Positions 1 to 5,444 of a DNA stretch of 5,718 bases are shown here, in pieces (the first letter of the stretch is position 1; every line of letters starts with the position of its first letter). The translations under genes and the position numbers were made by a program. Location: the NCBI GenBank assembly GCA_038211475.1, contig JBBQVN010000201.1, forward strand, positions 1-5,718, read 5' to 3'. Source of the stretch: JANYBT01 sp038211475. GTDB taxonomy: Bacteria > Acidobacteriota > Terriglobia > Terriglobales > Acidobacteriaceae. The notes under the pieces were generated by a model, which did no database searches, was not told the origin of the DNA, and saw only the letters and a program-made list of their open reading frames with translations.

Positions 1-55
1 TGCATGTCGTGGAAGCCTGGTTGGCCACGTTAAACTCCCGGGCAAACCGATAAAC

Positions 56-121
56 GCGAAAGCTAATATCACTGAAGTGGACTTCTCGGGTAATTCCGAG
101 CAGTACGCTCTTGCGGCTTAA
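56..121 (+). other. tmRNA proteolysis-tag reading frame
   Basis: Short mRNA-like part of ssrA. GCG at 56-58 is chosen as the resume codon because it follows TAAAC, matching the TAGTC that precedes GCA in E. coli. It encodes 21 residues starting AKANITEVDF and ending SEQYALAA, with TAA at 119-121. The LAA end is the recognition signal for ClpXP-type proteases. The exact resume codon is inferred; GCT at 62-64 is a less likely alternative. Confidence 0.8.
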
Positions 122-322
122 TTGACCGCAGCGTGGATGCACCAACGCCTGCTAGATGCATCTGCGACGACAGCAGGCTGGCCTGAGAGCGGTGTGACCG
201 CGCTCGAGGGCGAGAAAATATCGTGGACACTCGGAGATCGGCAGCCCGCCCGCCGGCGGTCGATTTCCTAAATCAAAGGCGACGCTAAACATGTAGACGA
301 CTGTGACGACAGCCATCAGGAC

Positions 323-347
323 AGGGGTTCGACTCCCCTCGCCTCCA
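323..347 (+). other. Probable island attachment site (attL) at the ssrA 3' end
   Basis: The T arm and acceptor strand of ssrA are intact here, and the recombinase gene begins about 130 bases downstream pointing away from it. The 3' ends of tmRNA and tRNA genes are common targets of tyrosine integrases, which restore the gene on insertion. The site is inferred from this arrangement only. I found no second copy of the T-arm/acceptor sequence in the window, so the other island end must lie elsewhere, and the exact crossover core cannot be fixed. Confidence 0.5.
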
Positions 348-354
348 CTTTTTC

Positions 355-377
355 AAATGGCCCTCAAACGGCCTTTT
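355..377 (+). terminator. Possible ssrA terminator
   Basis: A GGCC stem (359-362 with 370-373) encloses a 7-base loop. The arms can extend as AAA with TTT across one T-T mismatch, and the hairpin is followed by TTTT then C. The core is only 4 bp, so it is a weak hairpin, but it sits 8 bases after the tmRNA end, where a terminator is expected. Confidence 0.4.
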
Positions 378-479
378 CCTCTGTAAAATTCGACCTCCGG
401 CGCGAGTTTCGGGTTGCGCGGGTTTTCAGAGAACCTTCGATTTACCTCACGGTCAGCGCATATAAGTGCATATTGGCCC

Positions 480-1787
480 ATGGCCAATCCGCCGAAGGTG
501 CCCAAGAAGAAGGACCGCATCTTTCCCTTCGTTTTTCAGGCCAACGGCCGGATTGGGCGAATCAAACTTTGGCCGTCGGGTCTTTATGCCACGCAGTTCA
601 CATTCGCCGGTGAGCAGGACCGAAACACTTTCAAGACCTTCGAGGCGGCTTGGCTGTATTTGCACACCGAATTCAGCCGCCTCGACACGGATCGGGCCAA
701 CGCTCGTTCACAGCACGCGCTCAATGCAGATGTGCGGACCTACAGCGAACTGGAACAACTGCTCCGAACTGAAGGGAGCGGAGCGACTCTCCGGGAGGCG
801 GTGATCTATTATCTCGCCAACCACAGAAAGAGCCCTTTCAAACCGCGCAAGTTCGCTGAATGCGAAATTGCTTTTAGGGAACAGCAAAAGCGGTACGGGA
901 TTTCGACCGGTCAATACGCGGCACTGGCAAAACACTTCCGCCGGTTCAGTCGAGCGAGTGGTGAGGACAAGAAGCTGTTTGCGGATCGCGATATTGATTC
1001 GTTCACGACGTTGGAGATTTCCGGTTGGCTTAATGGATGCCGGTACGAGAAAACCGGTGAACTCTGGGGCTGGAAGACAAGAACCAACGTCCGGGGTAGC
1101 TTGGTATCCCTGTCTCGATACGCGCAGGAAACTCTCAAGGCCATACCGGCGGGTGCGGAGACGGAGTTTCAACTCGTCCGGACCCCGATGAAGCCGCAGC
1201 GCCAAAAGGTCGAAATCTACACTCCGGAGGAGTTGCAGATGCTTTTCATGACGGCGATCGAGACGGACATCGACATGATTCCGGCGATTGTGCTGGGCGC
1301 TTTCCAGGGACTGCGACCTGCCGAGGTGCATGCCGAGAACGCAGATCGCCCACCGTTTTCGTGGGAGGAAATCAATTGGAACGACCGGCTTGTGCATGTC
1401 ACGGGTCAAAAAGTCCGGTCGAAGCAAACCCGCGACTTTTTGCTGCAACCGTCGTCTGCGCGGTGGCTGGAGCCGTTTCGCAGCCTCACCGGTTCGGTGT
1501 GGCGCTATAAGCAGGCCCATTCTAAAAAACTGATCGCCCTACGAGAAAAAGCCGGCGTTCGTTCGGTGTACGATGGATTCCGCCGCAGCTACGCGAGCTA
1601 TCGCATCCGCGAACTAGGCGGAAACCTCGACACCCTGGCCGCCGAGATGGGCAATAGTCCCAAAGAGATATTGGGAGCTTACAAGCGAAACGTCTCCGAT
1701 AGCGAGGCTGCAAAGTGGTTTGGGATTGTTCCCCCGAGCGGTTATTCGCTTCGCCGAGAGGGAACCAGCCGTTGGCGGCTTTTTTGA
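480..1787 (+). CDS. Tyrosine recombinase / island integrase
   Basis: Site-specific DNA recombinase that would insert and excise the island at ssrA. The chosen ATG at 480 (MANPPKVPKKK) gives 435 residues; a TTG at 414 in the same frame would add 22, and neither has a clear ribosome binding site. The N-terminal half (about 1-235) is the arm-type and core DNA-binding part; the catalytic domain begins near YTPEEL (247). Visible catalytic positions, counted from the ATG, are Arg279 in GAFQGLRPAEV, Lys315 (or Lys311) in GQKVRSKQTR, Arg368 in DGFRRSYASY, and the nucleophile Tyr401 in MGNSPKEILGAYKR. Asp365 replaces the usual first His of HxxR, and Asn392 replaces the second His/Trp. The GNSPxxI...Y box followed by EAAKWFGIVPP resembles integrases I associate with Verrucomicrobia. 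The last 15 residues or so may be foreign, since they lie opposite the NYN gene. Confidence 0.9.
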   Translation: MANPPKVPKKKDRIFPFVFQANGRIGRIKLWPSGLYATQFTFAGEQDRNTFKTFEAAWLYLHTEFSRLDTDRANARSQHALNADVRTYSELEQLLRTEGSGATLREAVIYYLANHRKSPFKPRKFAECEIAFREQQKRYGISTGQYAALAKHFRRFSRASGEDKKLFADRDIDSFTTLEISGWLNGCRYEKTGELWGWKTRTNVRGSLVSLSRYAQETLKAIPAGAETEFQLVRTPMKPQRQKVEIYTPEELQMLFMTAIETDIDMIPAIVLGAFQGLRPAEVHAENADRPPFSWEEINWNDRLVHVTGQKVRSKQTRDFLLQPSSARWLEPFRSLTGSVWRYKQAHSKKLIALREKAGVRSVYDGFRRSYASYRIRELGGNLDTLAAEMGNSPKEILGAYKRNVSDSEAAKWFGIVPPSGYSLRREGTSRWRLF

Positions 1788-2289
1788 GCCGGTCGGACAC
1801 GCGATCCGGCGGGAGAACTACGATGACGCGCTTCGCCGGGAAGAGCTGGCGAACGCGCTCGACCGGGGCCGTGAGGTCGCTGTCGGCCGACACGAGAAGT
1901 GCGGTGTCATAGGCATCCTGGTAGGCGTCTGCGAGGAGTTCGACGGCGATGTTCACGTCGGTCATCTTTTCCTCGTAGGTCTGCCAGACGGAGCCGCACT
2001 GACGGCAGTGGGCGTTTTTCTTGAGATAATGGCCGAAAAAGCAGCTCGTATTGGGGAGCGTTTGGAGCGCTTCGAGGTAGTCGCCCTGGCGGCGGTCTTT
2101 GCCGGGATCCGATGGGGTGGGTGAAACCCGGCTGGAGAAGTATTTTACGTGGAGGAGCTGCTGCGTGGGCTTGAGCAACCGACGGGAGAGGGCCTCGACA
2201 TCCAGCCAGTAGTAGCGGCGCCAGCCGCGCGAGCGGAGGCCGAATTGGAGGTTAAAGCCGTCGAAGTAGGTGATTACGCGCTCGGCCAT
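1522..2289 (-). CDS. NYN-domain (PIN-like) nuclease-family protein, C-terminus probably replaced
   Basis: NYN/LabA-like proteins have a PIN-type fold, and several are metal-dependent RNases; the substrate here is unknown. From the ATG (complement of 2287-2289) the protein starts MAERVITYFDGFNL, placing the conserved acidic Asp10 and Asn13 right after the first strand. Then come a Cys pair (C94, C97 in HCRQCG), EEKMTDVNIAVELL with Asp111, and LLVSADSDL with Asp136/Asp138, so all the usual acidic positions are present. The family-like part ends near residue 180 (LKKAANGWFPLGEANNRSG). The remaining 75 or so residues (Arg-, Ser- and Cys-rich) are read from the antisense strand of the integrase and are unlikely to be native, so the reliable gene is about 1740-2289. 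It is a single gene convergent with the integrase; no Shine-Dalgarno is seen, and an AT-rich stretch lies just upstream. Confidence 0.8.
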   Translation of the reverse strand: MAERVITYFDGFNLQFGLRSRGWRRYYWLDVEALSRRLLKPTQQLLHVKYFSSRVSPTPSDPGKDRRQGDYLEALQTLPNTSCFFGHYLKKNAHCRQCGSVWQTYEEKMTDVNIAVELLADAYQDAYDTALLVSADSDLTAPVERVRQLFPAKRVIVVLPPDRVSDRLKKAANGWFPLGEANNRSGEQSQTTLQPRYRRRFACKLPISLWDYCPSRRPGCRGFRLVRGCDSSRSCGGIHRTPNERRLFLVGRSVF

Positions 2290-2293
2290 GATT

Positions 2294-2302
2294 TATGATA
2301 AT
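2294..2302 (+). promoter_or_regulatory. Possible -10 element for the small RNA
   Basis: TATGATAAT contains two overlapping near-matches to TATAAT (TATGAT and GATAAT) and sits about 6-10 bases before the structured segment. No convincing -35 hexamer is visible 16-18 bases upstream (TGATTACGC region). The same AT-rich patch could instead serve the NYN gene on the other strand. Confidence 0.25.
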
Positions 2303-2307
2303 TTCTG

Positions 2308-2403
2308 TTGAAACGGGGCGCGGATCCCGCTTCCTTGAAACCGTAGCCCCGCTGGCGATAGCATCGCCGGTCTGACGCCCCACTTCGGTGGGGCGTTTCT
2401 TTT
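2308..2403 (+). ncRNA. Candidate structured small RNA, unknown family
   Basis: About 95 bases fold into consecutive helices on the plus strand. CGGGGC (2314-2319) pairs with GCCCCG (2346-2351) and encloses a small hairpin GCGG-ATC-CCGC (2320-2330). It is followed by CTGGCGAT-AGC-ATCGCCGG (2352-2370, one wobble pair), then the terminator hairpin. A -10-like box lies just upstream. No plus-strand reading frame ends nearby (the integrase stops about 520 bases earlier), so the terminator lacks an obvious gene. The UUCG loop becomes CGAA on the other strand, and the T-tract is on the plus side only, both favouring a plus-strand RNA. I do not recognise the family. It could instead be a leftover 3' end of a lost gene or a folded leader of the NYN mRNA. 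Confidence 0.4.
2375..2403 (+). terminator. Strong intrinsic terminator with UUCG tetraloop
   Basis: ACGCCCCAC (2375-2383), loop TTCG, GTGGGGCGT (2388-2396): a perfect 9-bp GC-rich stem with an extra-stable C(UUCG)G loop, followed by TTTCTTTT. The T-tract follows only on the plus strand. Read on the minus strand, as a terminator for the dndB fragment, the stem is followed by CAGACC and not by Ts. Confidence 0.85.
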
Positions 2404-2421
2404 GGTAGGAGTGGCATCGGG

Positions 2422-3033
2422 TCAACGGCCACGTTTGAAAGCGCTTTCGACGCGCTCCTCCTCCTCGGCGAGCGAAAGACCGAACGCCTTCTTCACGACG
2501 TTGGTGGTGAGCGTGACGTTCGATGTCACCTTGGACACTTTGCCCCCAATCAAGGCGCGTCCTTCCCAGAGCCGGGCGTTGCCGCGGGACCAGTCGATGT
2601 CCTTGAGGGCGGCGAGTTTGCTCCGCCACTTGCTCGGCCACGTCTTGAGGAGCGCGTTGCCCGCCTTGCCGATGGCCTGGAGAGCGATGCCGTGGGAATG
2701 GATGTAGCCCTCGCGCACTTCGCTGGCCGCCATGCGACCTTCGCGCACCTGAAGCCAGGACGGAAACTGCCGGGCGACGGTTTCCCAATAATCGCGCGCG
2801 AGTTTCGAGTCCTCCTCGACGTTGCCCGTGGCGAGATCCTGCACGAGGTCGGCGCAGGCGTTAAAAAAGGCGCTGAGTGTGAAGAGCTTCCGGGACCGCG
2901 GCGCGAGCGAGCTTTTCTCCAGATCAACGATGTAGCGGAAGATTTCGGATTTCATGATGACGAGGCGGGCCAGCTTCGCCTTGTCGTTGCGGTGATCGTA
3001 GAGGAGGCCAAGCGAGCGGCTCGGACGGATGGC
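2422..3033 (-). pseudogene. dndB: DndB-like protein, C-terminal fragment (5' end lost)
   Basis: DndB is the DGQHR-family protein found with DNA phosphorothioation (dnd) systems, where it has been reported to act as a regulator of the dnd genes. About 203 C-terminal residues remain of an expected 350 or so. In order: AIRPSRSLGLLYDHRNDKAK, RSRKLFTLSAF, EVREGYIHSHGIALQAIGK, IDWSRGNARLWEGRALIGG, VSKVTSNVTLTTN, and GLSLAEEEERVE before the TGA. The identification rests on family motifs recalled without a search. The DGQHR segment expected in the N-terminal part is absent. The frame stays open upstream of the ATG at 2955, but homology stops near 3033, where an IS3 transposase remnant begins; that ATG is an internal Met of the family, not the native start. 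No dndC, dndD or dndE is present in the window, so this is probably a relic. Confidence 0.75.
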
Positions 3034-3102
3034 GTAGCCGTGCAGGACTGGATTGAGCGGCGGGGCTTCAAGACGCTCTACATTGAGCCCGGCAGTCCGT
3101 GG
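3034..3102 (+). pseudogene. Remnant of an IS3-family transposase (orfB)
   Basis: Twenty-three codons read VAVQDWIERRGFKTLYIEPG followed by SPW, which matches the strand between the second Asp and the Glu of IS3-family (IS407/IS2-like) transposases, where TLYIEPGSPWEN is typical. Just before it, RTDG looks like the end of the preceding RTDNGPEF motif with the middle removed; just after SPW the expected EN...ESFN is missing. It is therefore a shred with deletions at both sides, lying against the broken 5' end of the dndB fragment. It differs from the intact element at 4197-5472, whose transposase lacks this motif. Confidence 0.7.
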
Positions 3103-3318
3103 GGCATGCGAGCATTCTTTGCGTCGGAGCTTGGCTGGGACAGGCCAAATCGTTAAAGAATCAACCGCAGCAATTCATCCGACCGATTCTTCCCTGTGGA
3201 TATCACCAACCAATTGTCAACCTCGGACCTCGGAAGCGGACGCTCACCAGGTGCGAGGCGACGTCGTGAATGCGGATTCGCAATCGGACTGAAAGAACGC
3301 GCCTTTCTTTAGACTTCG
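3103..3318. other. Intergenic stretch with no recognised gene
   Basis: No convincing coding region on either strand. A 7-bp inverted repeat (AAGAATC at 3156-3162, GATTCTT at 3185-3191) is the only structure noticed and is too weak to name. The promoter of the deaminase pair presumably lies here, but I see no good -35/-10 pair and no Shine-Dalgarno before 3319. Confidence 0.5.
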
Positions 3319-3825
3319 ATGATTCTCACCGGATCAGCTATAAATTCTGCGGTTCGGGGAGGGGCGATAACGGTGGACCCTTTTGATCCACGAAATCTTA
3401 ACCCGAATAGCTACAACTTCCATCTCGGCGAGTCCTTGCTTGTGCGCGTAGACGAAAAGTGGAGCCGAACTCGCATCGACGACACCGGCTTTATTCTAAA
3501 ACCTGGCCAGGTCTACCTCGCAGCCACTCTTGAGCGAATTGGTAGCGACCGCTTCGTTACACTCCTTCTTGGCCGATCATCGTTGGGGCGCCTTGGTCTC
3601 TTTCTTAATATCACAGCGGATTTGGGGCACATCGGAAGCTGCTCGCACTGGACGCTTGAGCTTACCGTGGTCCAGACCCTTCGCATCTACCCCCGGATGC
3701 CGATCGGGCAGATAAGCTTCTGGCGCACTGCCGAGACAGATGCAAAGCACTACCGGGGCCGCTATCATCGCGATGACGCTCCTAAACCCAACCGAGACGC
3801 CCGCATCGTGTCGCCTTCCCGATGA
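3319..3825 (+). CDS. dcd: dCTP deaminase-like protein, copy 1 (catalytic Glu kept)
   Basis: The family converts dCTP to dUTP and ammonia in trimers with active sites between subunits. The protein has 168 residues (E. coli Dcd has 193). MILTGSAI and LNPNSYNFHLG match the family start. GRSSLGRLGL supplies Ser87 and Arg91, equivalent to E. coli S111 and R115; Ala100 (ITADL) matches A124; WTLEL places Glu114 exactly 27 residues after Ser87, as E138 follows S111 in E. coli. YPRMPIGQISFWR is the typical later strand. Two departures stand out: the IDPGF-type loop reads GHIGSCS, and the C-terminal nucleotide lid (usually KYQGQxGPxxS) is degenerate as RYHRDDAPKPNR. Its stop overlaps the next start as ATGA, implying coupled translation. 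Residue equivalences are from motif alignment by eye; activity and choice between deaminase and deaminase/dUTPase are unproven. Confidence 0.8.
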   Translation: MILTGSAINSAVRGGAITVDPFDPRNLNPNSYNFHLGESLLVRVDEKWSRTRIDDTGFILKPGQVYLAATLERIGSDRFVTLLLGRSSLGRLGLFLNITADLGHIGSCSHWTLELTVVQTLRIYPRMPIGQISFWRTAETDAKHYRGRYHRDDAPKPNRDARIVSPSR

Positions 3826-4199
3826 TTCTCACCGGCCCACAAATCGCTTCGGCAGTCGAGCGAGGAGACATCGTCATCCGCCCCTTTCGCAAGCGCCAAA
3901 TCACGCCGAATTCTTACGACTTCCGTCTCGGTGATCGCTGCTGCGTCTATACCAACCGCGTACTTGATCCCGCGAAAAATAATCCAACCCGCCGCTTTCA
4001 GATCCCTTCCGACGGGATACTGCTGAAACCGAACCGTCTCTACTTATTTAACACAGAAGAATCGATGGGAAGCACCCACTACGTCCCGATTATTCGAGGT
4101 CGCTCATCCACAGGTCGGCTCGGCCTCTTTATCGATATTACTGCAGATCTCATCGACTTAGGTTTCGCCAACCAACTTACTCTCCAACTACACTGTTGA
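3822..4199 (+). CDS. dCTP deaminase-like protein, copy 2, truncated by an insertion sequence
   Basis: A paralogue of the preceding gene, sharing MILTG, TPNSYDFRLG, GRSSTGRLGLF and ITADL. Its start overlaps the upstream stop as ATGA. Ser95 and Arg99 match E. coli S111 and R115, but the residue 27 positions after Ser95, where the catalytic Glu belongs, is Gln122 (LTLQLH). In E. coli this Glu is essential, so the copy is probably not a normal deaminase even when full length and may be a structural or ligand-binding partner. The 125 residues stop in the middle of the fold. The TGA is the first three bases of the insertion sequence at 4197, and everything after the LQLH strand, including the nucleotide lid, is lost. 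The missing tail is not present on the far side of the element. Confidence 0.8.
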   Translation: MILTGPQIASAVERGDIVIRPFRKRQITPNSYDFRLGDRCCVYTNRVLDPAKNNPTRRFQIPSDGILLKPNRLYLFNTEESMGSTHYVPIIRGRSSTGRLGLFIDITADLIDLGFANQLTLQLHC

Positions 4200-4224
4200 G
4201 CTTGCCCCGGTTTGATGGACACCC
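4197..4224 (+). repeat. Left terminal inverted repeat of the IS3 element
   Basis: 28 bases starting TGAGCTTGCCCCGG and ending GGACACCC, exactly complementary to 5445-5472. The first three bases also act as the stop codon of the interrupted deaminase gene. Confidence 0.95.
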
Positions 4225-4252
4225 TGAGGAGGGGAGGGTGAAATGAACGACA

Positions 4253-4594
4253 ATGAACAAGACCAAGAACGAGAAGAGCGGTGCAGCGACCGCGGTCGTG
4301 GAACTGAAACGCTACGACGAGGCCTTCAAGCGCCAGGCCGTGGAGCACTGGCTGCGCAGTGGCAAGAACGGGACGCAGATCGCGCAGGAGCTGGGGATCA
4401 GCTACCCGAGCCTCAAGGAGTGGAAGCGGCGCTACGGTGGTGACGCCACGCCGCAGCGGGCTGATCTGGAAGCCGAAAACCGTGCGCTGCGCGCGGAATT
4501 GGCGCGGGTGCGTGAGCAGCGCGACATATTAAAAAAAACGCTGGGCATCCTCTCGGAAGTGCCGCGGCCCGCTACGAGCGCATCGAAGCCATGA
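4253..4594 (+). CDS. IS3-family transposase OrfA (HTH protein)
   Basis: DNA-binding subunit of the transposase, 113 residues. RYDEAFKRQAVEHWL then GKNGTQIAQELGISYPSLKEW (about residues 20-60) is the HTH_Tnp_1 helix-turn-helix. It is followed by a heptad-like LEAENRALRAELARV coiled coil and the usual RDILKKTLGIL. The ATG at 4253 lies some 20 bases after a purine-rich GGAGGGGAGGG; an ATG at 4243 is in another frame. Near the end, TTA AAA AAA ACG (eight As at 4531-4538) can allow the -1 slip that makes the OrfAB fusion in this family. The stop overlaps the orfB ATG as ATGA. Confidence 0.93.
   Translation: MNKTKNEKSGAATAVVELKRYDEAFKRQAVEHWLRSGKNGTQIAQELGISYPSLKEWKRRYGGDATPQRADLEAENRALRAELARVREQRDILKKTLGILSEVPRPATSASKP
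4531..4538 (+). promoter_or_regulatory. Candidate -1 programmed frameshift site (A8)
   Basis: Read in the orfA frame as TTA AAA AAA ACG, this gives an A-AAA-AAA slippery heptamer. After a -1 slip the frame stays open through ...ARYERIEAMKDEHS into orfB, so a fused OrfAB protein is possible. IS3-family elements commonly use such sites. A stimulating downstream structure was not established by eye. Confidence 0.6.
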
Positions 4595-5424
4595 AAGACG
4601 AACATTCCCTGGCCGCGTTGTGCGCCGCGCTCGCCGTGAGCCGGCCTGGCTACTATCGCTGGAAAGACGCGGAGCCGGGCGTCCGCGCCCGTGCCGATGC
4701 GCAACTGACCGAGGCGATCCGCGCGGTGCATGGCGAGCATCGCGGCGTCTATGGCAGTCCGCGGATGCTGCGGGCGCTGCGCCTCCGCGGCCGGCACCAC
4801 AGCCGCAAACGCATCGCCCGGCTGATGAAGGCCGCAGGGCTCCGGGGCAAGTGTCCGCGCCGCTTCGTGCCTTGCACGACGCAGAGCGGGCATGCCGAGC
4901 CCATCGCCCCGAACCGACTGGCCACGCAGCCCAAGCCCACGGCCCCCAACCAGGTGTGGGTGAGTGACATTACCTACGTGCGCACCGCCGAAGGCTGGCT
5001 CTACGTGGCCGCCATCCTTGATCTCTACAGCCGCCGGATCGTCGGCGGGGCGACCGGCGCGAGTCTCGCCGCCGAACTGGTCCTCGCCGCACTGGCCATG
5101 GCCCTGCGCCATCGCCGTCCGCCCGCCGGGCTCCTTTACCACAGCGATCGCGGCGTCCAGTATGCCTGCGGCAACTTCCGCGCCGCGCTCGCCGAGGCCC
5201 GCCTCATCGCCAGCATGAGCCGCAAAGGCAACTGCTACGACAACGCCGCCATGGAATCGTTCTGGAGCAGCTTCAAGCGCGAATCCATCGACTCCATCTA
5301 TCCGACCCGAGATGACGGCACCGCCGCCGCGTTTGACTACATCGAAACCTTCTACAACCGCGTGCGGCTCCACAGCGCCCTCGGCTACCAATCCCCTGTG
5401 GACTTCGAAAACCAACTAAACTAA
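4591..5424 (+). CDS. IS3-family transposase OrfB (DDE integrase core)
   Basis: Catalytic part of the transposase, 277 residues, full length for the family. The N-terminal HTH_21-like stretch includes HRGVYGSPRM; the rve integrase core starts at PNQVWVSDITYV. The triad is Asp126 (VSDITY), Asp186 (YHSDRGVQY) and Glu222 (NAAMESFWSSFK), with 35 residues between the second Asp and the Glu. The C-terminus YNRVRLHSALGYQSPVDFE is typical. It lies one frame back from orfA and begins at the shared ATGA, so it may be made by frameshift fusion, by reinitiation, or both. No inactivating change is visible. Confidence 0.95.
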   Translation: MKDEHSLAALCAALAVSRPGYYRWKDAEPGVRARADAQLTEAIRAVHGEHRGVYGSPRMLRALRLRGRHHSRKRIARLMKAAGLRGKCPRRFVPCTTQSGHAEPIAPNRLATQPKPTAPNQVWVSDITYVRTAEGWLYVAAILDLYSRRIVGGATGASLAAELVLAALAMALRHRRPPAGLLYHSDRGVQYACGNFRAALAEARLIASMSRKGNCYDNAAMESFWSSFKRESIDSIYPTRDDGTAAAFDYIETFYNRVRLHSALGYQSPVDFENQLN

Positions 5425-5444
5425 CAACTCCCACCCTCCGCCCC

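Larger units (their letters stand above)
1..347 (+). ncRNA. ssrA: tmRNA (ssrA), 5' end cut off by the window
   Basis: Transfer-messenger RNA, which rescues stalled ribosomes and adds a degradation tag to unfinished proteins. The opening bases (TGCATG..., then GGTTGGCC) follow the E. coli tmRNA 5' region. The tag reading frame runs 56-121: the resume codon GCG is preceded by TAAAC, and the frame reads AKANITEVD...SEQYALAA before TAA, a 21-residue tag with the usual YALAA end. The 3' end has CTAAACATGTAG (compare CTAAGCATGTAG in E. coli), a T arm at 323-339 with loop TTCGACT, and the acceptor strand CGCCTCC at 340-346 with discriminator A347. T344 sits at position 70, so a G3-U70 alanine identity pair is expected with the missing 5' strand. 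CCA is not encoded (348-350 is CTT). Roughly the first 40 nt lie outside the window. The 3' end appears to be the integration site of the neighbouring island. Confidence 0.95.

Noticed and set aside
456..474. Repeated GCATAT boxes (GCGCATATA, GTGCATATT) ten bases apart before the integrase ATG
   Set aside because: Could be a regulator site, but two short AT-rich words are too little evidence, and the stretch may be coding if the TTG at 414 is the real start.
708..1520. 270-residue minus-strand open frame inside the integrase
   Set aside because: Low-complexity Arg/Leu-rich translation opposite a well-supported recombinase domain; no recognisable motif.
2290..2345. CRISPR repeat or tracrRNA suggested by GTTGAAAC and TTGAAACC
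   Set aside because: Only a 7-base match (TTGAAAC) recurs, with no spacer-repeat array and no cas gene in the window.
2692..3156. 154-residue plus-strand open frame
   Set aside because: Only its last third (3034-3102) is meaningful, as an IS3 transposase remnant. The first part is antisense to the dndB fragment.
3156..3191. AAGAATC...GATTCTT inverted repeat as an operator or insertion-sequence end
   Set aside because: Seven bases with a 22-base gap are expected by chance in a window of this size, and no regulator or element end is linked to it.
4432..5415. Long 327-residue minus-strand open frame opposite the transposase
   Set aside because: It is the antisense of a GC-rich orfB with clear DDE motifs, and its Ala/Gly/Val/Arg-rich composition is typical of a shadow frame.
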